Origin: Clostridia bacterium
Lineage (GTDB): Bacteria; Bacillota; Clostridia; Oscillospirales; Acutalibacteraceae
NCBI GenBank assembly: GCA_017629275.1
Contig: JAGBXM010000144.1
Location: 1-47,015 of the forward strand
Direction of reading: 5' to 3'
DNA length: 47,015 nt
The notes beneath the pieces were generated by a model. The model was not told where the DNA came from. It worked only from the letters and a program-made list of their open reading frames with translations, and made no database searches. Within the stretch, counting starts at the first letter, position 1. Each line of letters begins with the position of its first letter. Position numbers and translations under genes: made by a program. This document shows, piece by piece, positions 26,236 through 34,776 of this stretch.

Positions 26236-26269
26236 GTCATTTCCTCTTTTCAATATTAACCTAGTTTAC

Positions 26270-26298
26270 ATTATACATTGAAACATAGCATTTGAAAA
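26270..26298 (-). promoter_or_regulatory. Promoter of the two-component operon
   Basis: On the minus strand, TTTTCA (26293-26298) and a perfect TATAAT (26270-26275) are 17 nt apart. A weak -35 with a strong -10 fits an activator-dependent promoter. The PhoP-box-like repeat lies immediately upstream. Confidence 0.7.
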
Positions 26299-26307
26299 GT
26301 GTTTTTT

Positions 26308-26324
26308 TGTTAAATATCGGTTAA
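26308..26324 (-). promoter_or_regulatory. PhoP-box-like direct repeat
   Basis: On the minus strand, TTAACC-GATAT-TTAACA has two copies of the PhoP hexamer (consensus TTAACA/TTTACA) separated by 5 bp, the 11-bp periodicity of Bacillus Pho boxes. It begins about 10 nt upstream of the -35 of the two-component operon, the usual place for PhoP activation. Only two of the usual four repeats are clear. Confidence 0.55.
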
Positions 26325-26339
26325 AAATAAATAAAATAA

Positions 26340-26366
26340 GGCCGATGTGCTGACAGCACATCGGCC
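26340..26366 (-). terminator. Terminator after uxaC
   Basis: GGCCGATGTGC (26340-26350) pairs perfectly with GCACATCGGCC (26356-26366). An A/T-rich run rich in T follows in the minus-strand transcript. Confidence 0.92.
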
Positions 26367-26374
26367 ACATCCAA

Positions 26375-27772
26375 TTAAAGTCCGAAATATCTCTTGGCAT
26401 TGTAGTAGCAAATACCCTGAACGATCTCTCCGAGAGCCTTTTCGTCATAGGGATATTCGCCGTTTTCAACCCAGTCGCCCAACAAATTGCAAAGTATTCT
26501 TCTGAAATACTCGTGACGGGTGTAAGACAGGAAGCTTCTCGAGTCGGTCAGCATACCGACGAAGTTACCCAAAATCGACAGATTGGCCAACGAGGTCATC
26601 TGTTCCTGCATACCGGTCTTGGTATCGTTAAACCACCAGGCCGAGCCGTGCTGAATCTTACCTGCAACCTCCGACCCTTGGAAGGCACCAATAATGGTGT
26701 CAAGCAACTGATTGTCGGCAGGATTAAGCGAATAAAGAATTATTTTAGGGCAGGCCTCGTTCTCAACAAAGGCGTTGAGCAAGCCTGCAATAGCATCACA
26801 GCAGCAACGGTTGGAAATAACGTCAAAGCCAACGTCGGGACCCATTTTGCGGAAGATGGGAGCGTTGATATTACGCATAGTACCGTAGTGGATCTGCATT
26901 GCCCATCCGCGCTTATGATATTCCTCTGCAAAGAATATGAGCAGGTTGGTCTTATAGATTTCCATCTCGGCCGAGGTTACTGCATTGCCCTTCAAAGCCT
27001 TCTTGAATATCTTTTCAACCTCTTTTTCATCGGCGGGTGCATAAACAACGTAATCAAGACCGTGGTCGGCGGCTTTACAGCCCATTTCCTCAAACAGATC
27101 AAGGCGATCATGCATAATTCTCTTCAAGGTCTTGACCGAGTCGATCTTCTCACCGACAACGTCAGACAGCTTACCGATATACTCTTTAAAGCCATCCTTT
27201 TCGATATTGACCGCCTTATCGGGACGGAACGAGGGTGCAACCACCGTCTTGAACGACTCATCCTCTTTAAGTAACTTGTGCCACTCAAGTGAATCGGCGG
27301 GGTCGTCTGTAGTGCCTATAAATGCAACGTTGGAACGCTCAATAAGACCTCTTACCGTCATATCGTCCGACTTCAGTTTCTCATTACAGAGATTCCATAC
27401 CTCCTCGGCGGTATCGCCGTTCAAAACACCGTCATAGCCGAAATAACGCTTGAGTTCAAGATGCGTCCAATGATACATCGGGTTACCGATAGCCTTGGGT
27501 AAAGCCTCGGCGAAACGTTGAAACTTGGTGCGGTTGTCGGCGCTTCCCGTAATCTCCTCTTCGGGAACACCGTTTGAACGGATAAGTCTCCATTTATAAT
27601 GGTCGCCGCCAAGCCAAACCTCGGTAATATCATTGAACTTACGGTTCTCATAAATCTCCTGAGGATTTATATGGCAGTGATAGTCGATAATAGGCAGATC
27701 CTTACCCATTTCATACAGTTTTTTAGCCGTTTCGGTCTTAAGCAAAAAATCTTCATTCATAAAAGGCTTCAT
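26375..27772 (-). CDS. uxaC: Uronate (glucuronate/galacturonate) isomerase
   Basis: A 465-residue member of the amidohydrolase-superfamily UxaC family, the normal length. Signature segments include PIIDYHCHINPQEI (metal-site histidines), FNDITEVWLGGDHYKWRLIRSNG and the C-terminal LTDSRSFLSYTRHEYFRRILCNLLG. It isomerises glucuronate to fructuronate, or galacturonate to tagaturonate, feeding pectin and glycosaminoglycan uronates into central metabolism. The ATG at 27772 follows GGAGGTG by 7 nt. It has its own promoter candidate and terminator, so it appears monocistronic; no uxaB/uxuA partners are in view. Confidence 0.96.
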   Translation of the reverse strand: MKPFMNEDFLLKTETAKKLYEMGKDLPIIDYHCHINPQEIYENRKFNDITEVWLGGDHYKWRLIRSNGVPEEEITGSADNRTKFQRFAEALPKAIGNPMYHWTHLELKRYFGYDGVLNGDTAEEVWNLCNEKLKSDDMTVRGLIERSNVAFIGTTDDPADSLEWHKLLKEDESFKTVVAPSFRPDKAVNIEKDGFKEYIGKLSDVVGEKIDSVKTLKRIMHDRLDLFEEMGCKAADHGLDYVVYAPADEKEVEKIFKKALKGNAVTSAEMEIYKTNLLIFFAEEYHKRGWAMQIHYGTMRNINAPIFRKMGPDVGFDVISNRCCCDAIAGLLNAFVENEACPKIILYSLNPADNQLLDTIIGAFQGSEVAGKIQHGSAWWFNDTKTGMQEQMTSLANLSILGNFVGMLTDSRSFLSYTRHEYFRRILCNLLGDWVENGEYPYDEKALGEIVQGICYYNAKRYFGL

Positions 27773-27804
27773 AAAATCGCACCTCCGAAATATTTTACCT
27801 GTTA

Positions 27805-27833
27805 ATTGTATAACATCTGTCCCACATTTACAA
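27805..27833 (-). promoter_or_regulatory. Candidate promoter of uxaC
   Basis: On the minus strand, TTGTAA (27828-27833) and TACAAT (27805-27810) are separated by 17 nt. The two TTGTAxA-like arms form an imperfect inverted repeat spanning the promoter, so a repressor might bind here. Confidence 0.5.
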
Positions 27834-27885
27834 GTATTTTTTAAAAAATAATATATTTCTTGTCAAATTCACTTAAAATCCAAAC

Positions 27886-28320
27886 TTATTTTCCTTCAAG
27901 TAACATTATGGCATCAAGATAATTTTTCCTTCTCGTGAGTGCCTTTTGGTCAATAACATCCAATCGGGTCAAATCGGTGTTATGTCGCAAATCGGCCAAT
28001 TTGACCGCTGTGGCAATCGGGTTTCCCTTTATTTTGGCAACGTAGTCCATATATAAAACGCTCTTATCCTTGTGTGTAAGCAGTTTCAATGCGTCAATAA
28101 CAGACTTTTCAAACCCTTCTTTTTCCAGGTCCTCAAAGGTAATATCCGAATCCTCCACCACGTCGTGCAACAAGGCCACCACCGTGGTAACCTCATCGGT
28201 CATCTGCTCTGCCAAATGAAACGGATGAAACACGTACGGCATACCGCTTTTATCCACCTGTTCCTTATGCACGTCAAAACAAAGCTTCAAAGCTTTTTTG
28301 GTCATCTTGGTATAAATCAT
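27886..28320 (-). CDS. Small HD-domain phosphohydrolase (SpoT/MESH1-like)
   Basis: A 144-residue cytosolic protein made of one HD domain. The metal ligands appear as YVFHPFHLAEQM, the HD pair in VVALLHDVVED and VKLADLRHN. This order matches the hydrolase domain of Rel/SpoT and small alarmone hydrolases, which remove pyrophosphate from (p)ppGpp. Without the synthetase domain it would be a stand-alone hydrolase. The ATG at 28320 follows AAGGGGAT. Alarmone hydrolysis is the likeliest role, but other nucleotide phosphohydrolases share this architecture. Confidence 0.82.
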   Translation of the reverse strand: MIYTKMTKKALKLCFDVHKEQVDKSGMPYVFHPFHLAEQMTDEVTTVVALLHDVVEDSDITFEDLEKEGFEKSVIDALKLLTHKDKSVLYMDYVAKIKGNPIATAVKLADLRHNTDLTRLDVIDQKALTRRKNYLDAIMLLEGK

Positions 28321-28342
28321 ATCAACATCCCCTTTTAAAAAA

Positions 28343-28371
28343 ATTATATCACTTAATACCCTGAAACGCAA
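28343..28371 (-). promoter_or_regulatory. Promoter of the HD-domain hydrolase gene
   Basis: On the minus strand, TTGCGT (28366-28371) and TATAAT (28343-28348) are 17 nt apart, followed within 25 nt by the ribosome binding site. Confidence 0.6.
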
Positions 28372-28405
28372 CAAAATCGTGCCTTAAAAAATTTAAACTA
28401 AAATA

Positions 28406-28434
28406 TTGAAAATCTTACAATTAAGTTGTATTAT
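28406..28434 (+). promoter_or_regulatory. Promoter of the AEC transporter/apgM operon
   Basis: TTGAAA (28406-28411) and TATTAT (28429-28434) are separated by 17 nt, 34 nt before the ATG. A small inverted repeat (TACAA-TTAAG-TTGTA) lies in the spacer. Confidence 0.65.
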
Positions 28435-28467
28435 ATAATATAACTTAGAATTTTAGGCGGCGACTTT

Positions 28468-29463
28468 ATGTACGGATTGGATGTTTTGGTGCAAAAGGTA
28501 TTGTTACTGACCGTAATGATAGCTTTAGGCGTTATATTAAGATTGACCAAAAAGGCTGACGGCAATTTAGCCAAAGGCTTTTCGGATGTGGTTGTGTACC
28601 TCACACAGCCTGCAATGATAATATACAGCTTTCTTGACGCCCCGTTTACGAAAACTATTTTAATAACGTCGGTTTGCGTTTTTGTGTTCGCACTGGTTTT
28701 TCACATCGGTTATTTTTACATAGCAAAGCTGCTTTACAAAAATGCTCCCGAAAGACAGCAGCTTATCCTTAGGTATTCAACCATCTTCACCAACGCGGGA
28801 TTTATGGGCATTCCCTTAATATCCGAGCTTATCAGCCCCACCGCCGCCATTTATGCCACCTTCTACGTTGTAGCGTTTAACGTCTACAACTGGTCACTCG
28901 GCTGCTATATGTATTCCAAGGACCGTTCTTATATCTCGGTCAAAAAAATGTTGTGGAACCCCGCCACCGTTCCGACCTATATCGGACTTGCACTTTACAT
29001 CATCGGCGGTTTATGGTCGATTCCCGAAGCCTTAACCCCGATATTCAATGAATTTATAATACCCGTCGTCAAGGACGATGTTCTGTTTTTGCTTAAAAGC
29101 ACCGTCATTCCTATGTCTATGATGATGATCGGCATACGTCTTGCTGAAAGCAATTTCAAAACAATGTTTAAGGACAAGTATATGCCCTTACTCATAGTTG
29201 TGCGGCTTATCCTTATTCCATTCGCGATTGTGGGCATTATGAAGTTGGTTCAACTGACCGGCTTTATACCCGACTTGATACTTATTCCTGCCGCAACGGT
29301 TCTGGTTATCAGTTCTTCGACCCCTGTTGCCGCAATGGCCAATATATTTGCCGAACGTTTCGACGGCGATGCGGTTTATGCCAGTAAGATCGTTTCGGTT
29401 ACAACAATTTTGTCACTTATAACAATGCCTATGATAGCCGCAGTTTTGAGTAAAGTTTTTTAA
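28468..29463 (+). CDS. AEC-family transporter (second copy)
   Basis: A 331-residue membrane protein with about ten hydrophobic helices, similar in size and pattern to the AEC permease at 861-1805. Recognisable family segments are YLTQPAMIIYSFL, STIFTNAGFMGIPLI, SMMMIGIRLAE and a final ATVLVISSSTPVAAMANIFAE. It starts with ATG after a GC-rich AGGCGG site that is not strong. It is followed after 21 nt by the apgM-type mutase gene on the same strand and is probably co-transcribed. The substrate (organic acid?) is unknown. It is one of the few plus-strand genes of the window. Confidence 0.88.
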   Translation: MYGLDVLVQKVLLLTVMIALGVILRLTKKADGNLAKGFSDVVVYLTQPAMIIYSFLDAPFTKTILITSVCVFVFALVFHIGYFYIAKLLYKNAPERQQLILRYSTIFTNAGFMGIPLISELISPTAAIYATFYVVAFNVYNWSLGCYMYSKDRSYISVKKMLWNPATVPTYIGLALYIIGGLWSIPEALTPIFNEFIIPVVKDDVLFLLKSTVIPMSMMMIGIRLAESNFKTMFKDKYMPLLIVVRLILIPFAIVGIMKLVQLTGFIPDLILIPAATVLVISSSTPVAAMANIFAERFDGDAVYASKIVSVTTILSLITMPMIAAVLSKVF

Positions 29464-29484
29464 CCCTGAAAAAAGGAGAATAAT

Positions 29485-30693
29485 ATGAAATATTTAGTAT
29501 TACTTTGTGACGGTATGGCCGACTACAAATTCGCAGGTCTTGACAACAAGACCCCTATGATGTTGGCCTCGAAACCCAATATGGACCGCCTTAGCAAGAC
29601 GTCCGTTTTAGGTCTCGCCAAGACCGTTGCCGACAATTTAAAACCCGGCAGTGACGTTGCCAACCTCAGTGTTATGGGTTACGACCCTGCTGAATGCTAT
29701 ACAGGACGTTCACCGCTTGAAGCCGCAAGTATCGGTATTGCACTTACCGATACCGACGTAACCCTTCGTTGTAACCTTGTCACCCTGTCCGACGAGGAAA
29801 ATTACGGCGATAAAACTATGATAGACTACTCGGCAGGTGACATTTCCTCAGAAGAAGCCGCCGAAATCATAAAATCGGTTCAGGAAGCCTTTGGCAACGA
29901 GATCTATTCATTCTATGCAGGTGTCAGCTACCGTCATTGCTTGGTCGTCAAGAACGGCACGGTCGACTTAGGCAATATGACCCCTCCGCACGACATCAGC
30001 GGACGCGTGGTCGGTGAATATTTAAGCACCCACGAAAATGCCGCACCGCTTATCGACCTTATGAAGAAAAGCGTTGCCGTTTTAAAGGATCACCCCGTCA
30101 ACAAGCGTAGAATTGCCGAGGGTAAACGTCCCGCCAATTCCATCTGGCTTTGGGGCGAAGGCACCAAACCGCAAATGCAGGCCTTCGAAGATAAGTTCGG
30201 TGTAAAGTGTGGTATCGTATCGGCCGTCGACCTTATAAAGGGTATCGGCAAGCTTGCCAAATGTGAGGTTGCCGAGGTCAAGGGTGCCACCGGTTATATT
30301 GATACTGACTTTGACGGCAAGGCAGCAGCCGCCGCCAAGCTGTTTAAAACCAACGACCTTGTATACGTTCACGTCGAAGCACCCGACGAGTGCGGTCACC
30401 GCGGTGAAGCCGAAAACAAGGTCAAGGCCATTGAGCTTATCGACAAAAAGATATTGGCTCCCCTTTTGAAGGAACTTGAACAGTACGGCGAATACCGTAT
30501 TCTCATTATGCCCGACCACCCCACCCCGCTTATCACAATGACCCACGCCCGTGACCCGGTCCCCTTCCTTTTGTACGACAATAAGAAGTCCCGGAGCGGC
30601 CCCGACACCTTCACCGAGGACACCGCCGCAGCCACCGGCGTCTACTTCGACCACGGCCCCGACGTTATGAAAGCGCTTTTAGAAAAAATCTAA
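29485..30693 (+). CDS. apgM: 2,3-bisphosphoglycerate-independent phosphoglycerate mutase (ApgM type) or homoserine-kinase-like homologue
   Basis: A 402-residue alkaline-phosphatase-superfamily metalloenzyme. The start VLLCDGMAD holds the first metal-binding aspartate. GSDVANLSVMGYDPAECYTGRSPLEA contains the conserved serine-bearing loop, and DECGHRGEAENKV and RILIMPDHPTP supply further metal ligands. The same architecture defines the archaeal-type phosphoglycerate mutase ApgM and a group annotated as proposed homoserine kinase (TIGR02535), so the true reaction is uncertain. AAAAGGAG precedes the ATG. No other glycolytic or threonine genes lie nearby. It ends at a strong terminator. Confidence 0.82.
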   Translation: MKYLVLLCDGMADYKFAGLDNKTPMMLASKPNMDRLSKTSVLGLAKTVADNLKPGSDVANLSVMGYDPAECYTGRSPLEAASIGIALTDTDVTLRCNLVTLSDEENYGDKTMIDYSAGDISSEEAAEIIKSVQEAFGNEIYSFYAGVSYRHCLVVKNGTVDLGNMTPPHDISGRVVGEYLSTHENAAPLIDLMKKSVAVLKDHPVNKRRIAEGKRPANSIWLWGEGTKPQMQAFEDKFGVKCGIVSAVDLIKGIGKLAKCEVAEVKGATGYIDTDFDGKAAAAAKLFKTNDLVYVHVEAPDECGHRGEAENKVKAIELIDKKILAPLLKELEQYGEYRILIMPDHPTPLITMTHARDPVPFLLYDNKKSRSGPDTFTEDTAAATGVYFDHGPDVMKALLEKI

Positions 30694-30701
30694 AGAAAAC
30701 C

Positions 30702-30741
30702 AAAAGACCTGCGAACGGAGTGCTCCGTTCGCGGGTCTTTT
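30702..30741. terminator. Bidirectional terminator
   Basis: GACCTGCGAACGGAG (30706-30720) pairs with CTCCGTTCGCGGGTC (30723-30737) apart from one mismatch and a tight loop, with A-run before and T-run after. It ends apgM (+) and, read in reverse, the deacetylase gene (-). Confidence 0.92.
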
Positions 30742-30747
30742 TCATAC

Positions 30748-31764
30748 TCACTGCCAGGCATATTCGTCCAACGTTTTAAAGGTATAGCCTTGAACGTGAG
30801 CCTCGTCGATAATATCCCCCAAAGCTTTAGTATTAGAGGTCGAAATAGCGTGAAGCAGTATCACGGCACCGGGATGAAAACGTCCCGTTACAGTATCAAA
30901 GGTTGCTTGAACTGTCGGTTGAGCATCAACGTCATAGTCGCCGTGCGCCACCGACCAGAACACCGACTTGTAACCCACCGAGGTCACAAGCTCCAACGCA
31001 TTTTCGGAATACGCACCCGTCGGAAATCTGAAATAAACGTTCTTATAATTGAAATGCTTTTGCAGATATTCGTCAACCTTGTATAGCTCGTCGGCCATTT
31101 TAGTGCGCGAAATATCGGGAAAGACGGGATGATTTGCCGAGTGATTGCCGACAATATGACCTTCTTTTATCATTCGGTCGATCTTATCGGGATTACTCTT
31201 AATATAACTTAAAGTCACAAAAAATGCCGCCTTGACATTCTTTTCCTTTAAAGTATCAAGAATATCGTCGGTCAGATTCATATATTCATAACCGCAGTCA
31301 AAGGTCAGGTACATCCGCTTGTCGACCGACACGGTATCAAGCGCCAGTGCCTCAACGTTGCTGTAACCGTCAAACCGCTTCTGATTGTTGACCGATATTT
31401 CGTGCGGTTCACCGTTTTTTGCCACACCAAAACCGAAGCCGTTTTTAGTGTTATCAATTCCTCTGGCGTTTTCGGCATCAACCACCGTATACTCGCCCAC
31501 TGTTACGTCAAATTTTCGCAAAATATAACTTGAAGTAACCTTTGAAGACGAAGCCTCAGACGAGGACTTATCCTCTGACGAGGGCGGCAAAAAAGAACCC
31601 ACCTCAGACGGCACGGTCGACGTTGATTCACTCGAAGTAACGGTATCAATCGAAACATCCGACGCTCCCGTCGACGACGTATCCGACGACCCGCCCCGAG
31701 AAGTCGAACAAGCCGCAAAACACATTAAGCTAAGGCAAATAACCAAAGCGATTATTCTTTTCAT
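30748..31764 (-). CDS. PdaA-like polysaccharide deacetylase lipoprotein
   Basis: A 338-residue lipoprotein (lipobox FAAC, acylated Cys19). A Ser/Thr-rich tether (about 22-75) leads to a NodB-type deacetylase domain (about 130-338). Key motifs are YLTFDCGYE (metal aspartate), GNHSANHPVFP (metal-binding HSxxHP), YFRFPTGAYSE and ILLHAIS. TFDxGYE rather than TFDDGP is typical of PdaA, which removes acetate from muramic acid to make the muramic delta-lactam of spore cortex. This suggests but does not prove sporulation. The ATG at 31764 follows a GGGGTGGG site; an upstream in-frame TTG is not favoured. Confidence 0.85.
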   Translation of the reverse strand: MKRIIALVICLSLMCFAACSTSRGGSSDTSSTGASDVSIDTVTSSESTSTVPSEVGSFLPPSSEDKSSSEASSSKVTSSYILRKFDVTVGEYTVVDAENARGIDNTKNGFGFGVAKNGEPHEISVNNQKRFDGYSNVEALALDTVSVDKRMYLTFDCGYEYMNLTDDILDTLKEKNVKAAFFVTLSYIKSNPDKIDRMIKEGHIVGNHSANHPVFPDISRTKMADELYKVDEYLQKHFNYKNVYFRFPTGAYSENALELVTSVGYKSVFWSVAHGDYDVDAQPTVQATFDTVTGRFHPGAVILLHAISTSNTKALGDIIDEAHVQGYTFKTLDEYAWQ

Positions 31765-31801
31765 TCGCCCACCCCCCAAAAAAATTTCATCCTATTTTTA
31801 T

Positions 31802-31807
31802 ATTATA
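31802..31807 (-). promoter_or_regulatory. Candidate -10 element of the deacetylase gene
   Basis: The minus strand reads TATAAT here, 38 nt before the ATG. A convincing -35 at 17 nt is lacking; a TTGTGT lies at 15 nt spacing. A sporulation sigma factor cannot be excluded. Confidence 0.35.
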
Positions 31808-31884
31808 ACCCAACCCCCAAAAACACAAGTTCCAAAACAGTAACCAAAATATACAAATTTGTTACAAATTTCAACTTACAAAAA

Positions 31885-31916
31885 AACGACTCTCCCAAAA
31901 TTTTGGGAGAGTCGTT
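31885..31916 (-). terminator. Terminator of the pyrimidine operon
   Basis: A perfect 12-bp stem (31885-31896 with 31905-31916) is followed by a T-run on the minus strand, just after the pyrI stop codon. It marks the end of the pyr transcript. Confidence 0.95.
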
Positions 31917-31922
31917 AAAAAA

Positions 31923-32348
31923 TCACAGATTCTTTGCTTTGGTCTCACAATAAAGACAACGGTATACCTTGTTTTCTTTATCGGTGAGCTTGAAAATATG
32001 CGGCAATTCCTGCTCACAGGAGGTAATACATCTCGGGTTTTTGCAGAAAATAACGTTGGTCAACTTCTCAGGCAACTCGAGTTTTCTTTTCTCGATGATC
32101 TCGCCGTTTTTAATGACGTTGACCGTAACACCCGAATCAATATAACCCAGCACGTCGATGTCAATGTCATAATCGAAGTCAATTTTGACGATATCCTTTT
32201 TGCCCATACGTCCGCTTTCAACGTTCTTGATAATGGCAACCGAACAGTCAAGCTTGTCAAGGCCCATCAGCGTGTATATCTGCATAGCCTTACCGGCAGT
32301 GATGTGGTCGATAACTATACCGTTCTTTATGGGGTTAATGTTCATCAT
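31923..32348 (-). CDS. pyrI: Aspartate carbamoyltransferase regulatory subunit
   Basis: A 141-residue PyrI. The N-terminal allosteric nucleotide-binding domain has [15 protein letters not shown], and the C-terminal zinc domain shows CKNPRC and CLYC, the four structural cysteines that dock to PyrB. It confers CTP/ATP control on aspartate carbamoyltransferase. Its presence means the enzyme is the regulated, zinc-linked class rather than the PyrB-only form of Bacillus. Two tandem ATG codons occur at the start; the first overlaps the pyrB stop, with GGAGGTG upstream. It is the last gene of the pyr operon. Confidence 0.96.
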   Translation of the reverse strand: MMNINPIKNGIVIDHITAGKAMQIYTLMGLDKLDCSVAIIKNVESGRMGKKDIVKIDFDYDIDIDVLGYIDSGVTVNVIKNGEIIEKRKLELPEKLTNVIFCKNPRCITSCEQELPHIFKLTDKENKVYRCLYCETKAKNL

Positions 32349-33262
32349 ACCGACACCTCCAAAAGCTTCATAATAAGTGCCATTCTGACATACTTGCCAT
32401 TCAGAACCTGCTTGAAATAAGCGGCTCTGGGGTCCGAGTCGATAGCAACGCTGATTTCATTGACTCTCGGCAGCGGATGCATAATGCTCAGATCGGCTTT
32501 AGCAGTTTTGAGCTTTTTGGGAGTCAGGATATAACTGTCCTTCAGTCTCAGATAATCTTCCTCATTGAAGAAGCGCTCACGTTGAACACGGGTCATATAA
32601 AGGATGTCAAGCTCGGGCATAACCGCCTCTAAATCGGTGGTTTCCTTGAACTCGATTCCGTGCTTTCTCAAAACGTCGTTTTTAACGTAGCTCGGCAGCT
32701 TCAACTCTTCGGGTGAGATAAGAACAAACTTGACGCCCGAATAGCGAGATAAAGCCTCAATAAGCGAATGAACGGTACGTCCGAATTTAAGGTCGCCGCA
32801 AAGACCCACAGTAAGGTCACTGAAGCGTCCCTTTTCACGCTGAATGGTCAAAAGGTCGGCCAAGGTCTGTGTCGGATGGTTGTGACCGCCGTCACCCGCA
32901 TTAATAACGGGAATTGAAGCGTTCATAGCCGCAACCAACGGTGCGCCCTCTTTGGGATGGCGCATTGCAATAATGTCGGCATAGCAGGAAATGGTCTTGG
33001 CGGTATCGGCAATGCTCTCACCTTTTGCGGCCGAAGAACTCTGCGCCTCAGAAAAGCCCAAAACGCAACCTCCCAGCTCATACATGGCGGCCTCAAAGCT
33101 CAAACGAGTTCTGGTCGACGGCTCAAAAAACAAGGTTGCCAACTTTTTGCCACGGCATACTTCACTGTATTTTTTGGGATTATCAATAATATCATTGGCG
33201 GTCGCAACAAGCTCTGCGATCTCGTCAACGGTCAGATCAAGAATACTGATAAGACTGCTCAT
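32345..33262 (-). CDS. pyrB: Aspartate carbamoyltransferase catalytic subunit
   Basis: A 305-residue transcarbamylase of usual length. [13 protein letters not shown] is the carbamoyl-phosphate-binding motif, and [20 protein letters not shown] and [10 protein letters not shown] complete the aspartate site. It makes N-carbamoylaspartate from carbamoyl phosphate and aspartate in de novo pyrimidine synthesis. AAGGAAG precedes the ATG. It starts 12 nt after pyrE and overlaps pyrI by 4 nt, giving a catalytic/regulatory pair made together. Confidence 0.97.
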   Translation of the reverse strand: MSSLISILDLTVDEIAELVATANDIIDNPKKYSEVCRGKKLATLFFEPSTRTRLSFEAAMYELGGCVLGFSEAQSSSAAKGESIADTAKTISCYADIIAMRHPKEGAPLVAAMNASIPVINAGDGGHNHPTQTLADLLTIQREKGRFSDLTVGLCGDLKFGRTVHSLIEALSRYSGVKFVLISPEELKLPSYVKNDVLRKHGIEFKETTDLEAVMPELDILYMTRVQRERFFNEEDYLRLKDSYILTPKKLKTAKADLSIMHPLPRVNEISVAIDSDPRAAYFKQVLNGKYVRMALIMKLLEVSV

Positions 33263-33274
33263 ATTCGTTCTTCC

Positions 33275-33931
33275 TTATGCTTTAGCGCCGTTGATGGCAA
33301 GATAAGCCTTAATACGGTCAACGTTCTCACGGTTTTTAGGATCCTCTTCGAGATACTCGATAATATCATAAACGTCAACAACCGAGTATACAGGGAAACC
33401 GAATTCCTCACCGACCTCGGCCATTGCGCTCTTCTCGGTCTGACCCTTTTCCTTACGGTCGACCATTACGAAGGTTGCGGCAACCTTAGTGCCTTCGAGT
33501 CCCGACAGAATTGCCATACTCTCTCTTATTGCGGTACCTGCGGTGATAACGTCCTCAACAATAACGATCTCCTCACCTGCCTGCGGCTTATAGCCTACGA
33601 AAACGCCACCCTCACCGTGGTCCTTTTCTTCCTTACGGTTGAAGAAGAAGGGAACGTCAAGCCCTTCTTTAGACAAAGCACAGGCAACCGAAACAGCAAT
33701 CGGAATACCCTTATAAGCAGGGCCGTAAAGAACGGTTTTCTTATTGCCGACCTTCTCAAAATAAGCCTTGGCATAAAACTCACCTAATTTTGAAATCTGG
33801 TCGCCGGTCTTGATATCACCTGCGTTGATGAAGTACGGAATCTTACGTCCAGACTTTGCAGTAAAATCGCCGAATTTAAGAACTCCGGCACCTTCCAAAA
33901 ACTTAATAAATTCTCTCTTATAGCTTTCCAT
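33275..33931 (-). CDS. pyrE: Orotate phosphoribosyltransferase
   Basis: A 218-residue type I phosphoribosyltransferase. The PRPP loop is VIVEDVITAGTAIRES, with the acidic ED pair, and TVLYGPAYKGIPIAV is a conserved orotate-site segment. It adds the ribose phosphate to orotate to give OMP. GGAG lies 8 nt upstream of the ATG. It sits between a PHP-domain gene and pyrB in the operon, in keeping with the next step being the pyrF decarboxylase encoded upstream. Confidence 0.96.
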   Translation of the reverse strand: MESYKREFIKFLEGAGVLKFGDFTAKSGRKIPYFINAGDIKTGDQISKLGEFYAKAYFEKVGNKKTVLYGPAYKGIPIAVSVACALSKEGLDVPFFFNRKEEKDHGEGGVFVGYKPQAGEEIVIVEDVITAGTAIRESMAILSGLEGTKVAATFVMVDRKEKGQTEKSAMAEVGEEFGFPVYSVVDVYDIIEYLEEDPKNRENVDRIKAYLAINGAKA

Positions 33932-33951
33932 TTCATACTCTCCTTTAAATT

Positions 33952-34752
33952 TTATTCTCCGATGCGGAACTTATCGTCTTCTGAGAGTTCCAACATATCA
34001 ATTACACGATTGAATACAAAATCGCACTTTTCAAAACTCTTGGGATGATGTGAATCACTGCCCATATAGAATTTACAGCCCTGTGCTTTGGCTATACGAT
34101 ACATTCTGAGCACCGTTTCAGCCTCTTCGGGCTTGAAATTCATATCATCTGCATTAAGCTCGATGCCAACACCGACCTCGGCCGCTTTTTTAAACAACTC
34201 GGTCATTTTGTCTGCGGGTAACAACTCCAACACACGCAGATAATCCTCACGGTTGGGAGCAATAAGTCCGCAGGTCAAGTGTGCCAGACCCATCTTTTTA
34301 AAGGGCAGATCCTTTGCCAAAAATGCCTCAAAACGCTCAACCCAGGCCTTTGCCCTGTTTTCAGGTGACTCGCCTTCCTCTTTAGTGATGGCGTGACCCA
34401 CCATGTGCATATGGGTCAACGGAACAACAATAAAATCGAGCTTTTCCATTTCCTCAAGACTCAAAGGAATGTGGTGCGAATGGTGCATTTCAGACTCAAC
34501 GCCGAACAAAAACTCAATTCCGTCGGCCTTTGGCAACGGCAACGAGCGTTTGCAATATTCAAGATCCTGATATTTGTACCAATCACTCGACGGGATGCTC
34601 TTATCATCCCAACAATGGTCGGTCAGAACGATGGTTTTAAGACCGTTATCCTTGGCGTACTGCAAAATCCTCTCAGTTGTCTGCTCAGGGTCTCTCGAGC
34701 ATAATGACAACTGTGAATGAATGTGCATATCGTTATCCCAGACGTATCTCAT
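33952..34752 (-). CDS. PHP-domain metal-dependent phosphoesterase
   Basis: A 266-residue protein with the polymerase-and-histidinol-phosphatase fold. Metal-binding motifs are NDMHIHSQLSLCS near the N-terminus, VLTDHCWDD, a central HMHMVGHA and LELNADDM, and the C-terminal GSDSHHPKSF. It resembles histidinol-phosphatase-type or general PHP phosphoesterases. Its place inside the pyrimidine operon (between pyrF and pyrE) is unexpected. A GAGGGG site precedes the ATG at 34752. A nucleotide- or sugar-phosphate phosphatase role is possible, and the substrate is unknown. Confidence 0.85.
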   Translation of the reverse strand: MRYVWDNDMHIHSQLSLCSRDPEQTTERILQYAKDNGLKTIVLTDHCWDDKSIPSSDWYKYQDLEYCKRSLPLPKADGIEFLFGVESEMHHSHHIPLSLEEMEKLDFIVVPLTHMHMVGHAITKEEGESPENRAKAWVERFEAFLAKDLPFKKMGLAHLTCGLIAPNREDYLRVLELLPADKMTELFKKAAEVGVGIELNADDMNFKPEEAETVLRMYRIAKAQGCKFYMGSDSHHPKSFEKCDFVFNRVIDMLELSEDDKFRIGE

Positions 34753-34776
34753 AATACACCCCTCGAAAACTTGTTA

